A stretch of DNA of 64,000 bases from Streptomyces glomeratus. GTDB lineage: Bacteria; Actinomycetota; Actinomycetes; Streptomycetales; Streptomycetaceae. Within the stretch, counting starts at the first letter, position 1. Each line of letters starts with the position of its first letter. The stretch lies in contig NZ_JAKEEB010000025.1 in assembly GCF_021462825.1 (NCBI RefSeq), positions 31,552-95,551 on the forward strand, given 5' to 3'. Below, piece after piece: positions 23,857-32,217 of this stretch. The position numbers and the translations under genes were made by a program. Under the pieces are notes generated by a model. That model ran no database searches and was not told where the DNA came from. It worked only from the letters and a program-made list of their open reading frames with translations.

Positions 23857-24942
23857 ATGACGGGCATGGGGAACGGGAGACGTACGGGCCGGACGGTGGC
23901 CGTGGGAGTGTGCGCGGCGGTTCTCGCCGCCCTGTCGGCGGCACCCGTGCAGGCGCACGGGGCGCAACGGCCGGTGCCGCATTGGCAGTTAAAGGACACA
24001 GGTACGGACGTCCGCTTCCGGGGGCTGTCGGCGGTCAGCCGGGACACCGCCTGGCTGGCCGGGTCCAAGGGCACCGTGCTGCGCACCACGGACGGCGGCG
24101 CCCACTGGCGGGACGTCTCCCCGCCGGGCGGCGCCGATCCGGAGTTCCGTGACATCGAGGCGTTCGACGCCCGGCATGCAGTGGTTCTGGCCATCGGCGA
24201 GGGGGAGGCATCCCGTCTGCTCCGCACCGAGGACGGCGGCCGGAGCTGGACCGAGGCGTTCCGCAACCCCGATGCCAAGGCCTTCTACGACTGCCTCACC
24301 TTCTTCGACCGGCGCCACGGCCTCGCCGTGAGCGACCCGGTCGACGGCAGGTTCCGCCTGCTGTCCACCCGCGACGGCGGCCGCTCCTGGACGGTCCTGC
24401 CCGGCGCCGGGATGCCCGCCGCCCAGGACGGCGAGGCCGCCTTCGCGGCCAGTGGCCAGTGCCTGGTGGCCTCGGGGCCGCGCGACGTGTGGCTCGCCAC
24501 GGGCGGCGGCGCGCACACGCGCGTGCTGCACTCCGCGGACCGGGGAGCGACCTGGTCGACCGCCGGAACACCGGTACCGGCGGGCGATCCGGCCCGCGGC
24601 GTCTTCGCGCTCGCCTTCCGCGACCGCACGCACGGTCTGGCGGTGGGCGGCGACTACCGCGCCGGCCAGCCGTCCCCGCGGTCCGCCGCGGTGAGCCGGG
24701 ACGGCGGCCGCACCTGGGCGCCCGCCGCCGAGCCCCCGCCTGCCTACCGCTCCGGTGTCACCTGGCTCCCGCGCAGCCGCACGGCCGCGCTCGCCGTCGG
24801 CCCGACCGGCACCGATCTCACCACGGACGGCGGCCGCACCTGGAGGACCGTCGACACGGGCTCCTACGACACCGTGAACTGCGCTCCCGACCGGGGCTGC
24901 TGGGCCTCCGGCGAAAAGGGGCGGGTGGCTCGCCTGGAGTGA
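23857..24942 (+). CDS. secreted BNR/Ycf48-like beta-propeller protein
   Basis: A 361-aa protein with an N-terminal Sec signal (positively charged NGRRTGRTVAVGVCAAVLAALSAAPVQAHG, cleavage near residue 32). Repeated Asp-box motifs follow (TTDGGAHWRDV, TEDGGRSWTEA, TRDGGRSWTVL, SADRGATWSTA, SRDGGRTWAPA, TTDGGRTWRTV), the mark of BNR or Ycf48/HCF136-like propellers. Streptomyces homologues are often called oxidoreductases, but no catalytic site is visible. Start: ATG 23857 with TAGCTT 10 nt upstream (leaderless). A TTA codon at 23989-23991 makes translation depend on the bldA tRNA, which fits developmental-stage expression. Confidence 0.82.
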   Translation: MTGMGNGRRTGRTVAVGVCAAVLAALSAAPVQAHGAQRPVPHWQLKDTGTDVRFRGLSAVSRDTAWLAGSKGTVLRTTDGGAHWRDVSPPGGADPEFRDIEAFDARHAVVLAIGEGEASRLLRTEDGGRSWTEAFRNPDAKAFYDCLTFFDRRHGLAVSDPVDGRFRLLSTRDGGRSWTVLPGAGMPAAQDGEAAFAASGQCLVASGPRDVWLATGGGAHTRVLHSADRGATWSTAGTPVPAGDPARGVFALAFRDRTHGLAVGGDYRAGQPSPRSAAVSRDGGRTWAPAAEPPPAYRSGVTWLPRSRTAALAVGPTGTDLTTDGGRTWRTVDTGSYDTVNCAPDRGCWASGEKGRVARLE

Positions 24943-25002
24943 CGCTGATCCCGGTGAAAAGGGGTACCCGGATGTATCGGCACCGAGAGGAAGTGACCGG
25001 TC

Positions 25003-25326
25003 ATGCCACGCGGCTCCAGTCCCAAGCGGGAACGTCAGTACGAGCACATCAAGGACAGCGCGCTGGACCGGGGGGAGAGCCCGCAGCGCGCCAAGGAGAT
25101 CGCGGCCCGCACCGTGAACAAGGAACGCGCCCGTTCCGGCGAGTCCAGGACCGCCGGCCGCACGTCCACCCAGGACATGTCATCGGGCAAGCGGGGCGGA
25201 CAGCGCTCGGGGCAGGGCTCCCGGGGGCCGACGTACGACCAGCTGTACGAGGAGGCCAGGCGGCGCAACATCCGGGGCCGCTCGGACATGAACAAGAGCG
25301 AGCTGCAGCGCGCTCTGGGCAAGTGA
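25003..25326 (+). CDS. plasmid-stabilisation-like basic protein with Rho-N/SAP-type C-terminus
   Basis: A 107-aa highly basic protein. The N-terminal half (MPRGSSPKRERQYEHIKDSALDRGESPQRAKEIAARTVNKERARSGESRTA) matches a small actinobacterial family often labelled plasmid stabilisation protein. The C-terminus (YDQLYEEARRRNIRGRSDMNKSELQRALGK) resembles a SAP or Rho-N nucleic-acid-binding helix pair. It is probably a DNA- or RNA-binding protein; no toxin partner is adjacent, so a toxin-antitoxin role is not supported. Start: ATG 25003 with GAGAGGAAG upstream. Confidence 0.75.
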   Translation: MPRGSSPKRERQYEHIKDSALDRGESPQRAKEIAARTVNKERARSGESRTAGRTSTQDMSSGKRGGQRSGQGSRGPTYDQLYEEARRRNIRGRSDMNKSELQRALGK

Positions 25327-25360
25327 CACCGTGCCGCGGGGCCGTACGCTCGACACCACC

Positions 25361-26119
25361 ATGACGAACGTACGCATTCCCGCGGGCTGGCCCGTGACCG
25401 AAGAGGAAGCCCGGGCCGTGCAGGAGGAGTTGCGCGGCCGGGTGGTCGTGGACGAGCCGGGACCCCCGCCCGGGACCGGCCGTGTGACGGGGGTCGACGT
25501 CGCCTACGACGACAAGCTCGGTGTGGTGGCGGCGGCGGCCGTCGTGCTGGACGCGGCCACGCTCGCCGTGGTCGCCGAGGCCACCGCCGTCGGCGAGGTC
25601 TCCTTCCCCTATGTGCCCGGTCTGCTCGCCTTCCGCGAGGTGCCCACCGTCCTGGCCGCCCTGGACGCCCTCGACCGCGATCCCGGTCTGGTCGTGTGCG
25701 ACGGCTACGGCCTCGCCCACCCGCGCCGCTTCGGGCTGGCGAGCCACCTCGGCGTCCTGACCGGGCTGCCGACGATCGGCGTGGCCAAGAACCCCTTCAC
25801 CTTCACCTACCAGGAGCCCGGCATTCCGCGCGGCAGCGCAAGCCCCCTCCTCGCCGGCACGGAGGTGGTCGGCCGAGCCGTACGCACCAAGGCGGGCGTC
25901 AAACCGGTGTTCGTCTCGGTGGGACATCGCGTCGGCCTCGACAACGCCTGCGCCCACACCCTCGCGCTCGCACCCGAGCACCGCCTCCCGGAGTCCACGC
26001 GGCGCGCGGACGCGCTGTGCCGTCGCGCCCTGAAGGAGGCGGTGGACCGCACGGGCGCGCACCCCACGGGTGACCGAGAAGGCACGCTCCCTACCGTCGC
26101 GCCGCCACCCGGAAGGTGA
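25361..26119 (+). CDS. nfi: endonuclease V
   Basis: A 252-aa deoxyinosine-specific endonuclease that nicks DNA one nucleotide 3' of deaminated adenine. Family blocks are GVDVAYDDKLGVVAAAAVVLD (first metal-binding Asp), FPYVPGLLAFREVP, VVCDGYGLAHPRRFGLASHLGVLTGLPTIGVAKN and the C-terminal GHRVGLDNACAHTLAL. Start: ATG 25361 (MTNVRIPAGWPVTEEEA); a GTG 10 codons earlier is in frame but less likely. TACGCT about 12 nt before the ATG suggests a near-leaderless transcript. The 3' end overlaps the convergent saccharopine-dehydrogenase-like gene by 29 bp. Confidence 0.92.
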   Translation: MTNVRIPAGWPVTEEEARAVQEELRGRVVVDEPGPPPGTGRVTGVDVAYDDKLGVVAAAAVVLDAATLAVVAEATAVGEVSFPYVPGLLAFREVPTVLAALDALDRDPGLVVCDGYGLAHPRRFGLASHLGVLTGLPTIGVAKNPFTFTYQEPGIPRGSASPLLAGTEVVGRAVRTKAGVKPVFVSVGHRVGLDNACAHTLALAPEHRLPESTRRADALCRRALKEAVDRTGAHPTGDREGTLPTVAPPPGR

Positions 26120-27266
26120 TGCGCGCGGTGCGAAGACGGCCGATGAGGGCGTTGCCCATCGCCTCAGCCGTCGTCACCTGCCCGGATGTGCGCGGCAGGT
26201 CGTCGAAGGCGAGGGACAGGGCCGACTCGGCGAACATCTTCGCCGTCTCGTCGTAGCCCGGATCGCCGCCCGCGACCTCCGTGAAGACGCGCCGCCCGCC
26301 GCCCTCGCCCACGAACCGCACCGTGAACCAGCTCCTGGCCCGCTGCTCGGGACCCGGCCCGTCCCCGGGCCTGAGCCGCCCCGACAGCCACCGCCGTGCG
26401 GGCGGCAGCTGGGCGGCCGTGAACAGCGCACCCGCGGCCATCACCCCGCCCACCGCGAAGGGCAGGGTCTCGACGGCCGCGTAGTGGCGGTAGCGGAAGT
26501 CGGGCCCGTAGCGCTGCAGCACCCGCGCCGACCGGCGTACCACCCGGGCGTCGATGGTGGGCAGCGGCAGCGCCCAGGCGCCGACCTCCTTCGCGAACCG
26601 CGGCGCGCCGAGCGGAGCATGGGCCCGCCGCCCCGGCAGGCGCGGCTCGTGCCGTGCGCGGTCCCGGGCCGCCCCCAGCAGCTGGCGCCCGCGCGCCATC
26701 TGGCCGAGCGCCGAGGCGAACGTGCCGCCGGAGAACATCCCCTCCGCACGGACGTATCCGTCGACCCGCAGCGGCACCCCCTCGGGGAGCTGCTGCACGG
26801 TGAAGTACACCCCCAGGTCGTGCGGAACGGAGTCGAACCCGCACGAGTGCACGAGTCGCGCCCCCGTCTCCCGCGCGCGTGCGTCGTGCCGCACGTAGAC
26901 GAGGTCGACGAACTCTGCCTCGCCGGAGAGGTCGAGATAGTCGGTGCCCGCGTCGGCGCAGGCGGCCACCAGTTCCTCGCCGTACCGCAGATAGGGCCCG
27001 ACCGTGGTGGCGAGGACGCGCGTGCTGCGGGCGAGTTCACGCAGCGATTCCGGGTCCGCGGCGTCCGCCCTCAGCACACCGGGGGCGGTGGCCCCGGCCA
27101 GCTGCTCCCGCAGTCGCTCCAGCCGCTCGGCGCTGCGGCCCGCCAGGGCCCAGCGCAGTCCCTCGGGCGCGTGCGCCGCGAGATACCGCGCGGTGAGCGC
27201 ACCCACGAAACCCGTCGCCCCGAAGAGCACGATGTCGTACGCGCGCTCCGTCCTCAGCCTGCCCAT
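26091..27266 (-). CDS. saccharopine dehydrogenase-like / trans-acting enoyl reductase family protein
   Basis: A 391-aa protein with an N-terminal Rossmann NAD(P) fold (DIVLFGATGFVGALTARYL, about residues 11-29) and the SDR-like block TTVGPYLRYGEELVAACADAGTDYLDLSGE. The family includes mycobacterial trans-acting enoyl reductases of lipid biosynthesis and many Streptomyces proteins of unknown substrate. True saccharopine dehydrogenase activity is not implied. Start: ATG 27266 with GGAGAGG upstream. A hydrophobic stretch (AVGGVMAAGALFTAAQL) could be a membrane-associated helix. Confidence 0.82.
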   Translation of the reverse strand: MGRLRTERAYDIVLFGATGFVGALTARYLAAHAPEGLRWALAGRSAERLERLREQLAGATAPGVLRADAADPESLRELARSTRVLATTVGPYLRYGEELVAACADAGTDYLDLSGEAEFVDLVYVRHDARARETGARLVHSCGFDSVPHDLGVYFTVQQLPEGVPLRVDGYVRAEGMFSGGTFASALGQMARGRQLLGAARDRARHEPRLPGRRAHAPLGAPRFAKEVGAWALPLPTIDARVVRRSARVLQRYGPDFRYRHYAAVETLPFAVGGVMAAGALFTAAQLPPARRWLSGRLRPGDGPGPEQRARSWFTVRFVGEGGGRRVFTEVAGGDPGYDETAKMFAESALSLAFDDLPRTSGQVTTAEAMGNALIGRLRTARITFRVAARR

Positions 27267-27348
27267 GACACCTCTCCGCCCGCGCCGTTGCCGGTGGCTG
27301 AGGCTAGCGTGAGAGCGGCGCCGCCGGATGTTCCGTGTCCCGATCTTG

Positions 27349-27362
27349 ACTAAGCGCTTGCT
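27349..27362. promoter_or_regulatory. TetR-type palindrome AAGCGCTT in the beta-oxidation promoter
   Basis: AAGCGCTT (27352-27359) is a perfect 8-bp palindrome within ACTAAGCGCTTGCT, overlapping a TTGACT -35-like hexamer (27346-27351). Motifs of this form often precede acyl-CoA genes under TetR control. A second dyad, ACATC-GGT-GATGT, lies just before the CoA-transferase start. Confidence 0.45.
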
Positions 27363-27427
27363 CGTTCTCCTCTTGCCGGAACTGGAACACGTTCTTAACA
27401 TCGGTGGTGTCACATCGGTGATGTCAC

Positions 27428-28582
27428 ATGGCTGGGGGCCTGATGGCAATGGCAAAGTCGCCGGGGCAGGGCCCCCTCACAGGCGTGCGTGTCGTCGAGC
27501 TGGCGGGCATCGGCCCCGGCCCGTTCGCCGCCATGCTCCTCGCCGACCTCGGCGCGGACGTCGTACGGGTCGAGCGGCCGAACGGCGCGGGTCTCGCGAT
27601 CGATCCCGAGTTCGACGTCACCAACCGCAACAAGCGTTCGGTGACCGTCGACCTGAAGGCCGAGGACGGCCCCGAACGCGTCCTCGACCTGGTCGAACGC
27701 GCCGACATCCTCATCGAGGGCTACCGCCCGGGCGTGGCCGAACGCCTGGGCGTCGGCCCCGTGACCTGCCACGCCCGCAACCCGAGGCTCGTCTACGGCC
27801 GGATGACCGGCTGGGGCCAGGAGGGCCCGCTGGCCCCACGTGCCGGGCACGACATCGCCTACATCGCGGTCACCGGCACCCTCGGTCTCATCGGCGCCCC
27901 GGACGCGCCGCCGGCCATCCCCGCCAACCTCGTCGGCGACTACGCGGGCGGCTCGCTCTACCTGGTCGTAGGCGTCCTGGCCGCCCTTCACCACGCCCGG
28001 GCGACGGGCACCGGGCAGGTCGTGGACGCGGCGATCGTCGACGGCGCCGCACACCTGGCCTCGATGATCCACGGCATGCTCGCGTCCGGTGGCTGGCAGG
28101 ACCGCCGCGGCGTCAACCTCCTCGACGGCGGCTGCCCCTTCTACGGCACCTACGAGACGGCCGACGGCCGGTACATGGCGGTGGGAGCCCTCGAGCAGCA
28201 GTTCTACGAGGAGTTCGTGGACCTGCTCGGCATCGGGGAGCTGGCACCGGCCCGCAAGGACGTCACCCGCTGGGGCGAACTGCGGGAGGCCGTCGCCGCC
28301 CGTTTCAAGACGCGCACCCGCGACGAGTGGACCGCCCTCTTCGAGGGCTCCGACGCGTGCGTGGCCCCCGTCCTCTCGCTCCGCGAGGCCCCGGCGCACC
28401 CCCACCTGGCCGCGCGCGGCACCTTCACCGACCATGGCGGCATTACCCAGCCGGCACCCGCACCCCGCTTCTCGGTCACCCATACGGCGGTACACGGCGG
28501 ACCGGCACAGCCCGGCGCCGACACCGCGCAGGTCGCACGCGACTGGGAGGTCCCCCGACTTGTGGAGGACCGCGACGGATGA
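27428..28582 (+). CDS. CaiB/BaiF-family CoA transferase, alpha-methylacyl-CoA racemase type
   Basis: A 384-aa class III CoA-transferase-fold protein. It shows the family N-terminus LTGVRVVELAGIGPGPFAAMLLADLGADVVRVERP and the central NRNKRSVTVDLKAEDG, LIEGYRPGVAERLG and GRMTGWGQEGP blocks. The GHDI(A)Y...TG segment and the conserved Asp in NLVGDYAGGS match racemase-type members. Such enzymes convert 2R- to 2S-methylacyl-CoA so that branched chains can enter beta-oxidation. The two downstream genes encode thiolase and FadB, which fits. Start: ATG 27428; ATG 27443 or 27449 are alternatives because no strong ribosome site is visible. Confidence 0.88.
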   Translation: MAGGLMAMAKSPGQGPLTGVRVVELAGIGPGPFAAMLLADLGADVVRVERPNGAGLAIDPEFDVTNRNKRSVTVDLKAEDGPERVLDLVERADILIEGYRPGVAERLGVGPVTCHARNPRLVYGRMTGWGQEGPLAPRAGHDIAYIAVTGTLGLIGAPDAPPAIPANLVGDYAGGSLYLVVGVLAALHHARATGTGQVVDAAIVDGAAHLASMIHGMLASGGWQDRRGVNLLDGGCPFYGTYETADGRYMAVGALEQQFYEEFVDLLGIGELAPARKDVTRWGELREAVAARFKTRTRDEWTALFEGSDACVAPVLSLREAPAHPHLAARGTFTDHGGITQPAPAPRFSVTHTAVHGGPAQPGADTAQVARDWEVPRLVEDRDG

Positions 28583-28736
28583 CGTCCTCACGCTGTCATG
28601 GCTCCATGACCGACCACCGTTGCGCCGGGGCCTTCACCAACGGCCGCATCCCGACCATCCACCACGGGACCACCGGGATCATGAGCAAGATCTCCGGTCG
28701 TTCCCCGCTCGGCCGACCCTTCCGAAAGGCTTACCA

Positions 28737-29951
28737 GTGAGCACCGAAGCGTATGTGTACGACGCGATCCGCACCCCGCGCGGGCGCGGCAAGGCCAACG
28801 GCGCCCTGCACGGCACCAAGCCCATCGACCTGGTGACCGGACTCATCCACGAGGTCCGGCGGCGCTTCCCGGACCTCGACCCGGCGGCGATCGACGACAT
28901 CGTGCTGGGTGTCGTCGGCCCGGTCGGCGACCAGGGCTCCGACATCGCCCGTATCGCCGCGATCGCCGCGGGACTGCCCGACAGCGTGGCCGGAGTCCAG
29001 GAGAACCGCTTCTGTGCCTCCGGGCTCGAGGCCGTCAACCTGGCCGCCGCGAAGATCCGCTCGGGCTGGGAGGACCTGGTGCTCGCGGGCGGCGTCGAGT
29101 CGATGTCGCGGGTGCCGATGGCCTCCGACGGCGGCGCCTGGTTCGCCGACCCGATGACCAACATGGCGACCAACTTCGTGCCGCAGGGCATCGGCGCCGA
29201 CCTCATCGCCACCATCGAGGGCTTCTCCCGGCGGGACGTCGACGAATACGCGGCGCTGTCCCAGGAGCGCGCCGCGACCGCCTGGAAGGAGGGCCGCTTC
29301 GAGAAGTCCGTGGTCCCCGTGATGGACCGCAGCGGACTCGTCGTCCTCGATCACGACGAGCACATGCGGCCCGGCACCACCGCCGACTCCCTCGCGAAGC
29401 TCAAGCCGTCGTTCGCGGACATCGGCGAGCTGGGCGGATTCGACGCGGTGGCGCTCCAGAAGTACCACTGGGTCGAGCAGATCGACCACGTGCACCACGC
29501 GGGCAACTCCTCCGGCATCGTGGACGGCGCGGCGCTCGTCGCCATCGGCTCGAAGGAGGTCGGCGAGCGGTACGGGCTGCGGCCGCGGGCCCGGATCGTC
29601 TCCGCGGCGGTGTCCGGCTCGGAGCCGACGATCATGCTGACCGGTCCCGCGCCCGCCGCGCGCAAGGCGCTCGCCAAGGCGGGCCTGACGATCGACGACA
29701 TCGACCTGGTCGAGATCAACGAGGCGTTCGCCGCGGTCGTACTGCGCTTCGCGAGGGACATGGGACTGTCCCTCGACAAGGTCAACGTCAACGGCGGCGC
29801 CATCGCGCTGGGTCACCCGCTGGGCGCGACCGGCGCGATGATCCTGGGCACGCTGGTGGACGAACTGGAACGGCAGGACAAGCGGTACGGGCTGGCCACG
29901 CTGTGCGTGGGCGGCGGCATGGGCATCGCCACCGTCGTCGAGCGCGTCTGA
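28737..29951 (+). CDS. fadA: acetyl-CoA acyltransferase (thiolase)
   Basis: A 404-aa thiolase. The nucleophilic Cys lies in ENRFCASGLEAVNLAA (about residue 97), the catalytic His in GHPLGATGA and the second Cys in LCVGGGMG near the C-terminus. It cleaves 3-ketoacyl-CoA to acetyl-CoA and a shortened acyl-CoA. Start: GTG 28737 (MSTEAYVYDAIRTPRG) with GAAAGG about 8 nt upstream. It is 38 bp from fadB and shares its strand, so the two form the usual fadA-fadB pair. A 154-bp gap separates it from the CoA transferase and holds no gene. Confidence 0.93.
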   Translation: MSTEAYVYDAIRTPRGRGKANGALHGTKPIDLVTGLIHEVRRRFPDLDPAAIDDIVLGVVGPVGDQGSDIARIAAIAAGLPDSVAGVQENRFCASGLEAVNLAAAKIRSGWEDLVLAGGVESMSRVPMASDGGAWFADPMTNMATNFVPQGIGADLIATIEGFSRRDVDEYAALSQERAATAWKEGRFEKSVVPVMDRSGLVVLDHDEHMRPGTTADSLAKLKPSFADIGELGGFDAVALQKYHWVEQIDHVHHAGNSSGIVDGAALVAIGSKEVGERYGLRPRARIVSAAVSGSEPTIMLTGPAPAARKALAKAGLTIDDIDLVEINEAFAAVVLRFARDMGLSLDKVNVNGGAIALGHPLGATGAMILGTLVDELERQDKRYGLATLCVGGGMGIATVVERV

Positions 29952-29989
29952 CCCCCAACGGATCGAACGGATCTTACGGAGCACCCCTG

Positions 29990-32170
29990 ATGAGCACTGA
30001 GTCCACCACCATCCGCTGGGAGCAGGACGACACCGGCGTCGTCACTCTCGTCCTCGACGACCCCAACCAGTCCGCGAACACCATGAACCAGGCGTTCAAG
30101 GAGTCCATCGCGGCGGTCGCCGAGCGCGCCGAGACCGAGAAGGACTCCATCCGCGGAATCATCTACACCTCCGCCAAGAAGACCTTCTTCGCGGGCGGGG
30201 ACCTCAAGGACATGATCAAGGCCGGTCCCGAGGACGCCCAGCAGGTCTTCGAGACCGGTATGGCGATCAAGAACTCCCTGCGCCGTATCGAGACCCTCGG
30301 CAAGCCGGTCGTCGCGGCCATCAACGGCGCGGCTCTGGGGGGCGGCTACGAGATCGCGCTCGCCTCCCACCACCGCATCGCCCTGGACGCCCCCGGCTCC
30401 AAGATCGGCCTGCCCGAGGTCACCCTCGGCCTGCTCCCCGCGGGCGGCGGAGTCACCCGCACCGTACGGCTGATGGGCATCGCCGACGCCCTGCTGAAGG
30501 TGCTGCTCCAGGGCACCCAGTACACGCCGCGGCGCGCCCTGGACAACGGTCTCGTCCACGAGGTGGCCGCCACCCGCGAGGAGATGCTGGCCAAGGCCCG
30601 CGCGTTCATCGACGCCAACCCCGAGGCGCAGCAGCCCTGGGACAAGCCGGGCTACAAGATCCCGGGCGGGACGCCGTCCAACCCGAAGTTCGCCGCCAGC
30701 CTGCCCGCCTTCCCGGCCAACCTGAGGAAGCAGCTGAACGGCGCCCCCTACCCGGCCCCGCGCAACATCCTCGCGGCGGCCGTCGAGGGCTCCCAGGTCG
30801 ACTTCGAGACCGCCCTGACCATCGAGGCGCGCTACTTCACCGAGCTGGTCACCGGGCAGACCGCGAAGAACATGATCCAGGCGTTCTTCTTCGACCTCCA
30901 GGCCGTCAACTCCGGTGCGAACCGCCCGAGGGACATCGAGCCCCGCCAGGTCCGCAAGGTCGCCGTCCTCGGCGCCGGGATGATGGGCGCGGGCATCGCG
31001 TACTCCTGCGCCCGCGCCGGCATCGAGGTCGTCCTCAAGGACGTGTCCCTGGAAGCGGCCGTCAAGGGCAAGGGCTACTCCGAGAAGCTCTGCGCGAAGG
31101 CGGTCGCCAAGGGGCGTACGACGCAGGAGAAGGCGGATGCGCTGCTCGCCCGTATCACCCCCACCGCCGAGGCCGGAGACCTCGCGGGCTGCGACGCCGT
31201 GATCGAGGCCGTGTTCGAGGACCCGGCGCTCAAGCACAAGGTGTTCCAGGAGATCGAGAACGTCGTCGAGCCCGACGCCCTGCTGTGCTCCAACACCTCC
31301 ACCCTGCCGATCACGGTGCTCGCCGAGGGTGTGGAGCGGCAGTCCGACTTCATCGGCCTGCACTTCTTCTCACCCGTCGACAAGATGCCGCTCGTCGAGA
31401 TCATCAAGGGCAAGCGCACCCGTGACGAGGCGCTGGCGCGCGCCTTCGACCTGGTCCGGCAGATCAACAAGACGCCGATCGTCGTCAACGACTCGCGCGG
31501 CTTCTTCACCTCCAGGGTCATCGGCCACTTCATCAACGAGGGCGTCGCCATGGTCGGAGAGGGCATCGAGCCCGCCTCCGTCGAGCAGGCGGCCGCGCAG
31601 GCGGGCTACCCGGCCAAGGTGCTGTCCCTGATGGACGAGCTGACGCTCACCCTGCCGCGCAAGATCCGGAACGAGTCGAAGCGGGCCGTCGAGGAGGCGG
31701 GCGGCACCTGGGCTCCGCACCCCGCCGAGGCCGTCATCGACCGCATGGTCGACGAGTTCGGGCGGACCGGCCGCGGCGGCGGCGCCGGCTTCTACGAGTA
31801 CGGCGAGGACGGCAGGCGCGGCCGGCTGTGGCCGGGCCTGCGGGAGCACTTCACCAAGCCGGGCCACACGATCCCCTTCGAGGACATGCAGGAGCGCATG
31901 CTGTTCTCCGAGGCGCTGGACACCGTCCGGCTCCTGGAGGAAGGGGTGCTGACGTCCGTCGCCGACGCCAACATCGGCTCGCTCTTCGGGATCGGCTTCC
32001 CGGGCTGGACCGGCGGTGTGCTCCAGTACATCAACGGCTACGAAGGGGGCCCGTCCGGCTTCGTGGCCCGCGCCCGGGAGCTGGCCGAGCGCTACGGCGA
32101 GCGGTTCACGCCGCCCGCGCTGCTGGTGGAGAAGGCGGAGAAGGGGGAACGGTTCACCGACGCGCGCTGA
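29990..32170 (+). CDS. fadB: 3-hydroxyacyl-CoA dehydrogenase/enoyl-CoA hydratase (FadB)
   Basis: A 726-aa bifunctional beta-oxidation protein. The N-terminal crotonase domain (about residues 10-200) has the oxyanion motifs FFAGGDLKDM and INGAALGGGYEIAL with catalytic Glu in GLPEVTLGLLPAGGG. The NAD-binding 3-hydroxyacyl-CoA dehydrogenase domain starts VAVLGAGMMGAGIAY (about 324) and has HFFSPVDKMPLVEII with the catalytic His, then two C-terminal helical domains. It hydrates enoyl-CoA and oxidises the 3-hydroxyacyl-CoA. Start: ATG 29990 with ACGGAG upstream. A long hairpin follows. Confidence 0.94.
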   Translation: MSTESTTIRWEQDDTGVVTLVLDDPNQSANTMNQAFKESIAAVAERAETEKDSIRGIIYTSAKKTFFAGGDLKDMIKAGPEDAQQVFETGMAIKNSLRRIETLGKPVVAAINGAALGGGYEIALASHHRIALDAPGSKIGLPEVTLGLLPAGGGVTRTVRLMGIADALLKVLLQGTQYTPRRALDNGLVHEVAATREEMLAKARAFIDANPEAQQPWDKPGYKIPGGTPSNPKFAASLPAFPANLRKQLNGAPYPAPRNILAAAVEGSQVDFETALTIEARYFTELVTGQTAKNMIQAFFFDLQAVNSGANRPRDIEPRQVRKVAVLGAGMMGAGIAYSCARAGIEVVLKDVSLEAAVKGKGYSEKLCAKAVAKGRTTQEKADALLARITPTAEAGDLAGCDAVIEAVFEDPALKHKVFQEIENVVEPDALLCSNTSTLPITVLAEGVERQSDFIGLHFFSPVDKMPLVEIIKGKRTRDEALARAFDLVRQINKTPIVVNDSRGFFTSRVIGHFINEGVAMVGEGIEPASVEQAAAQAGYPAKVLSLMDELTLTLPRKIRNESKRAVEEAGGTWAPHPAEAVIDRMVDEFGRTGRGGGAGFYEYGEDGRRGRLWPGLREHFTKPGHTIPFEDMQERMLFSEALDTVRLLEEGVLTSVADANIGSLFGIGFPGWTGGVLQYINGYEGGPSGFVARARELAERYGERFTPPALLVEKAEKGERFTDAR

Positions 32171-32175
32171 GTCCC

Positions 32176-32217
32176 GGGAGTCCTGAGCCGACGGGCCACC
32201 CCCCGCTCAGGACTCCC
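32176..32217. terminator. 13-bp hairpin between fadB and the MerR gene
   Basis: GGGAGTCCTGAGC (32176-32188) pairs with GCTCAGGACTCCC (32205-32217). It lies 6 nt after the fadB stop and overlaps the last codons of the convergent MerR gene, so it can serve both. Confidence 0.75.

Noticed and set aside
25003..25326. Toxin-antitoxin module based on the plasmid-stabilisation label
   Set aside because: No toxin gene is adjacent; the next gene is endonuclease V with its own leaderless start.
29813..31363. A 516-codon minus-strand frame opposite thiolase and fadB
   Set aside because: Antisense shadow of strongly biased codons; sense strand encodes intact beta-oxidation enzymes.
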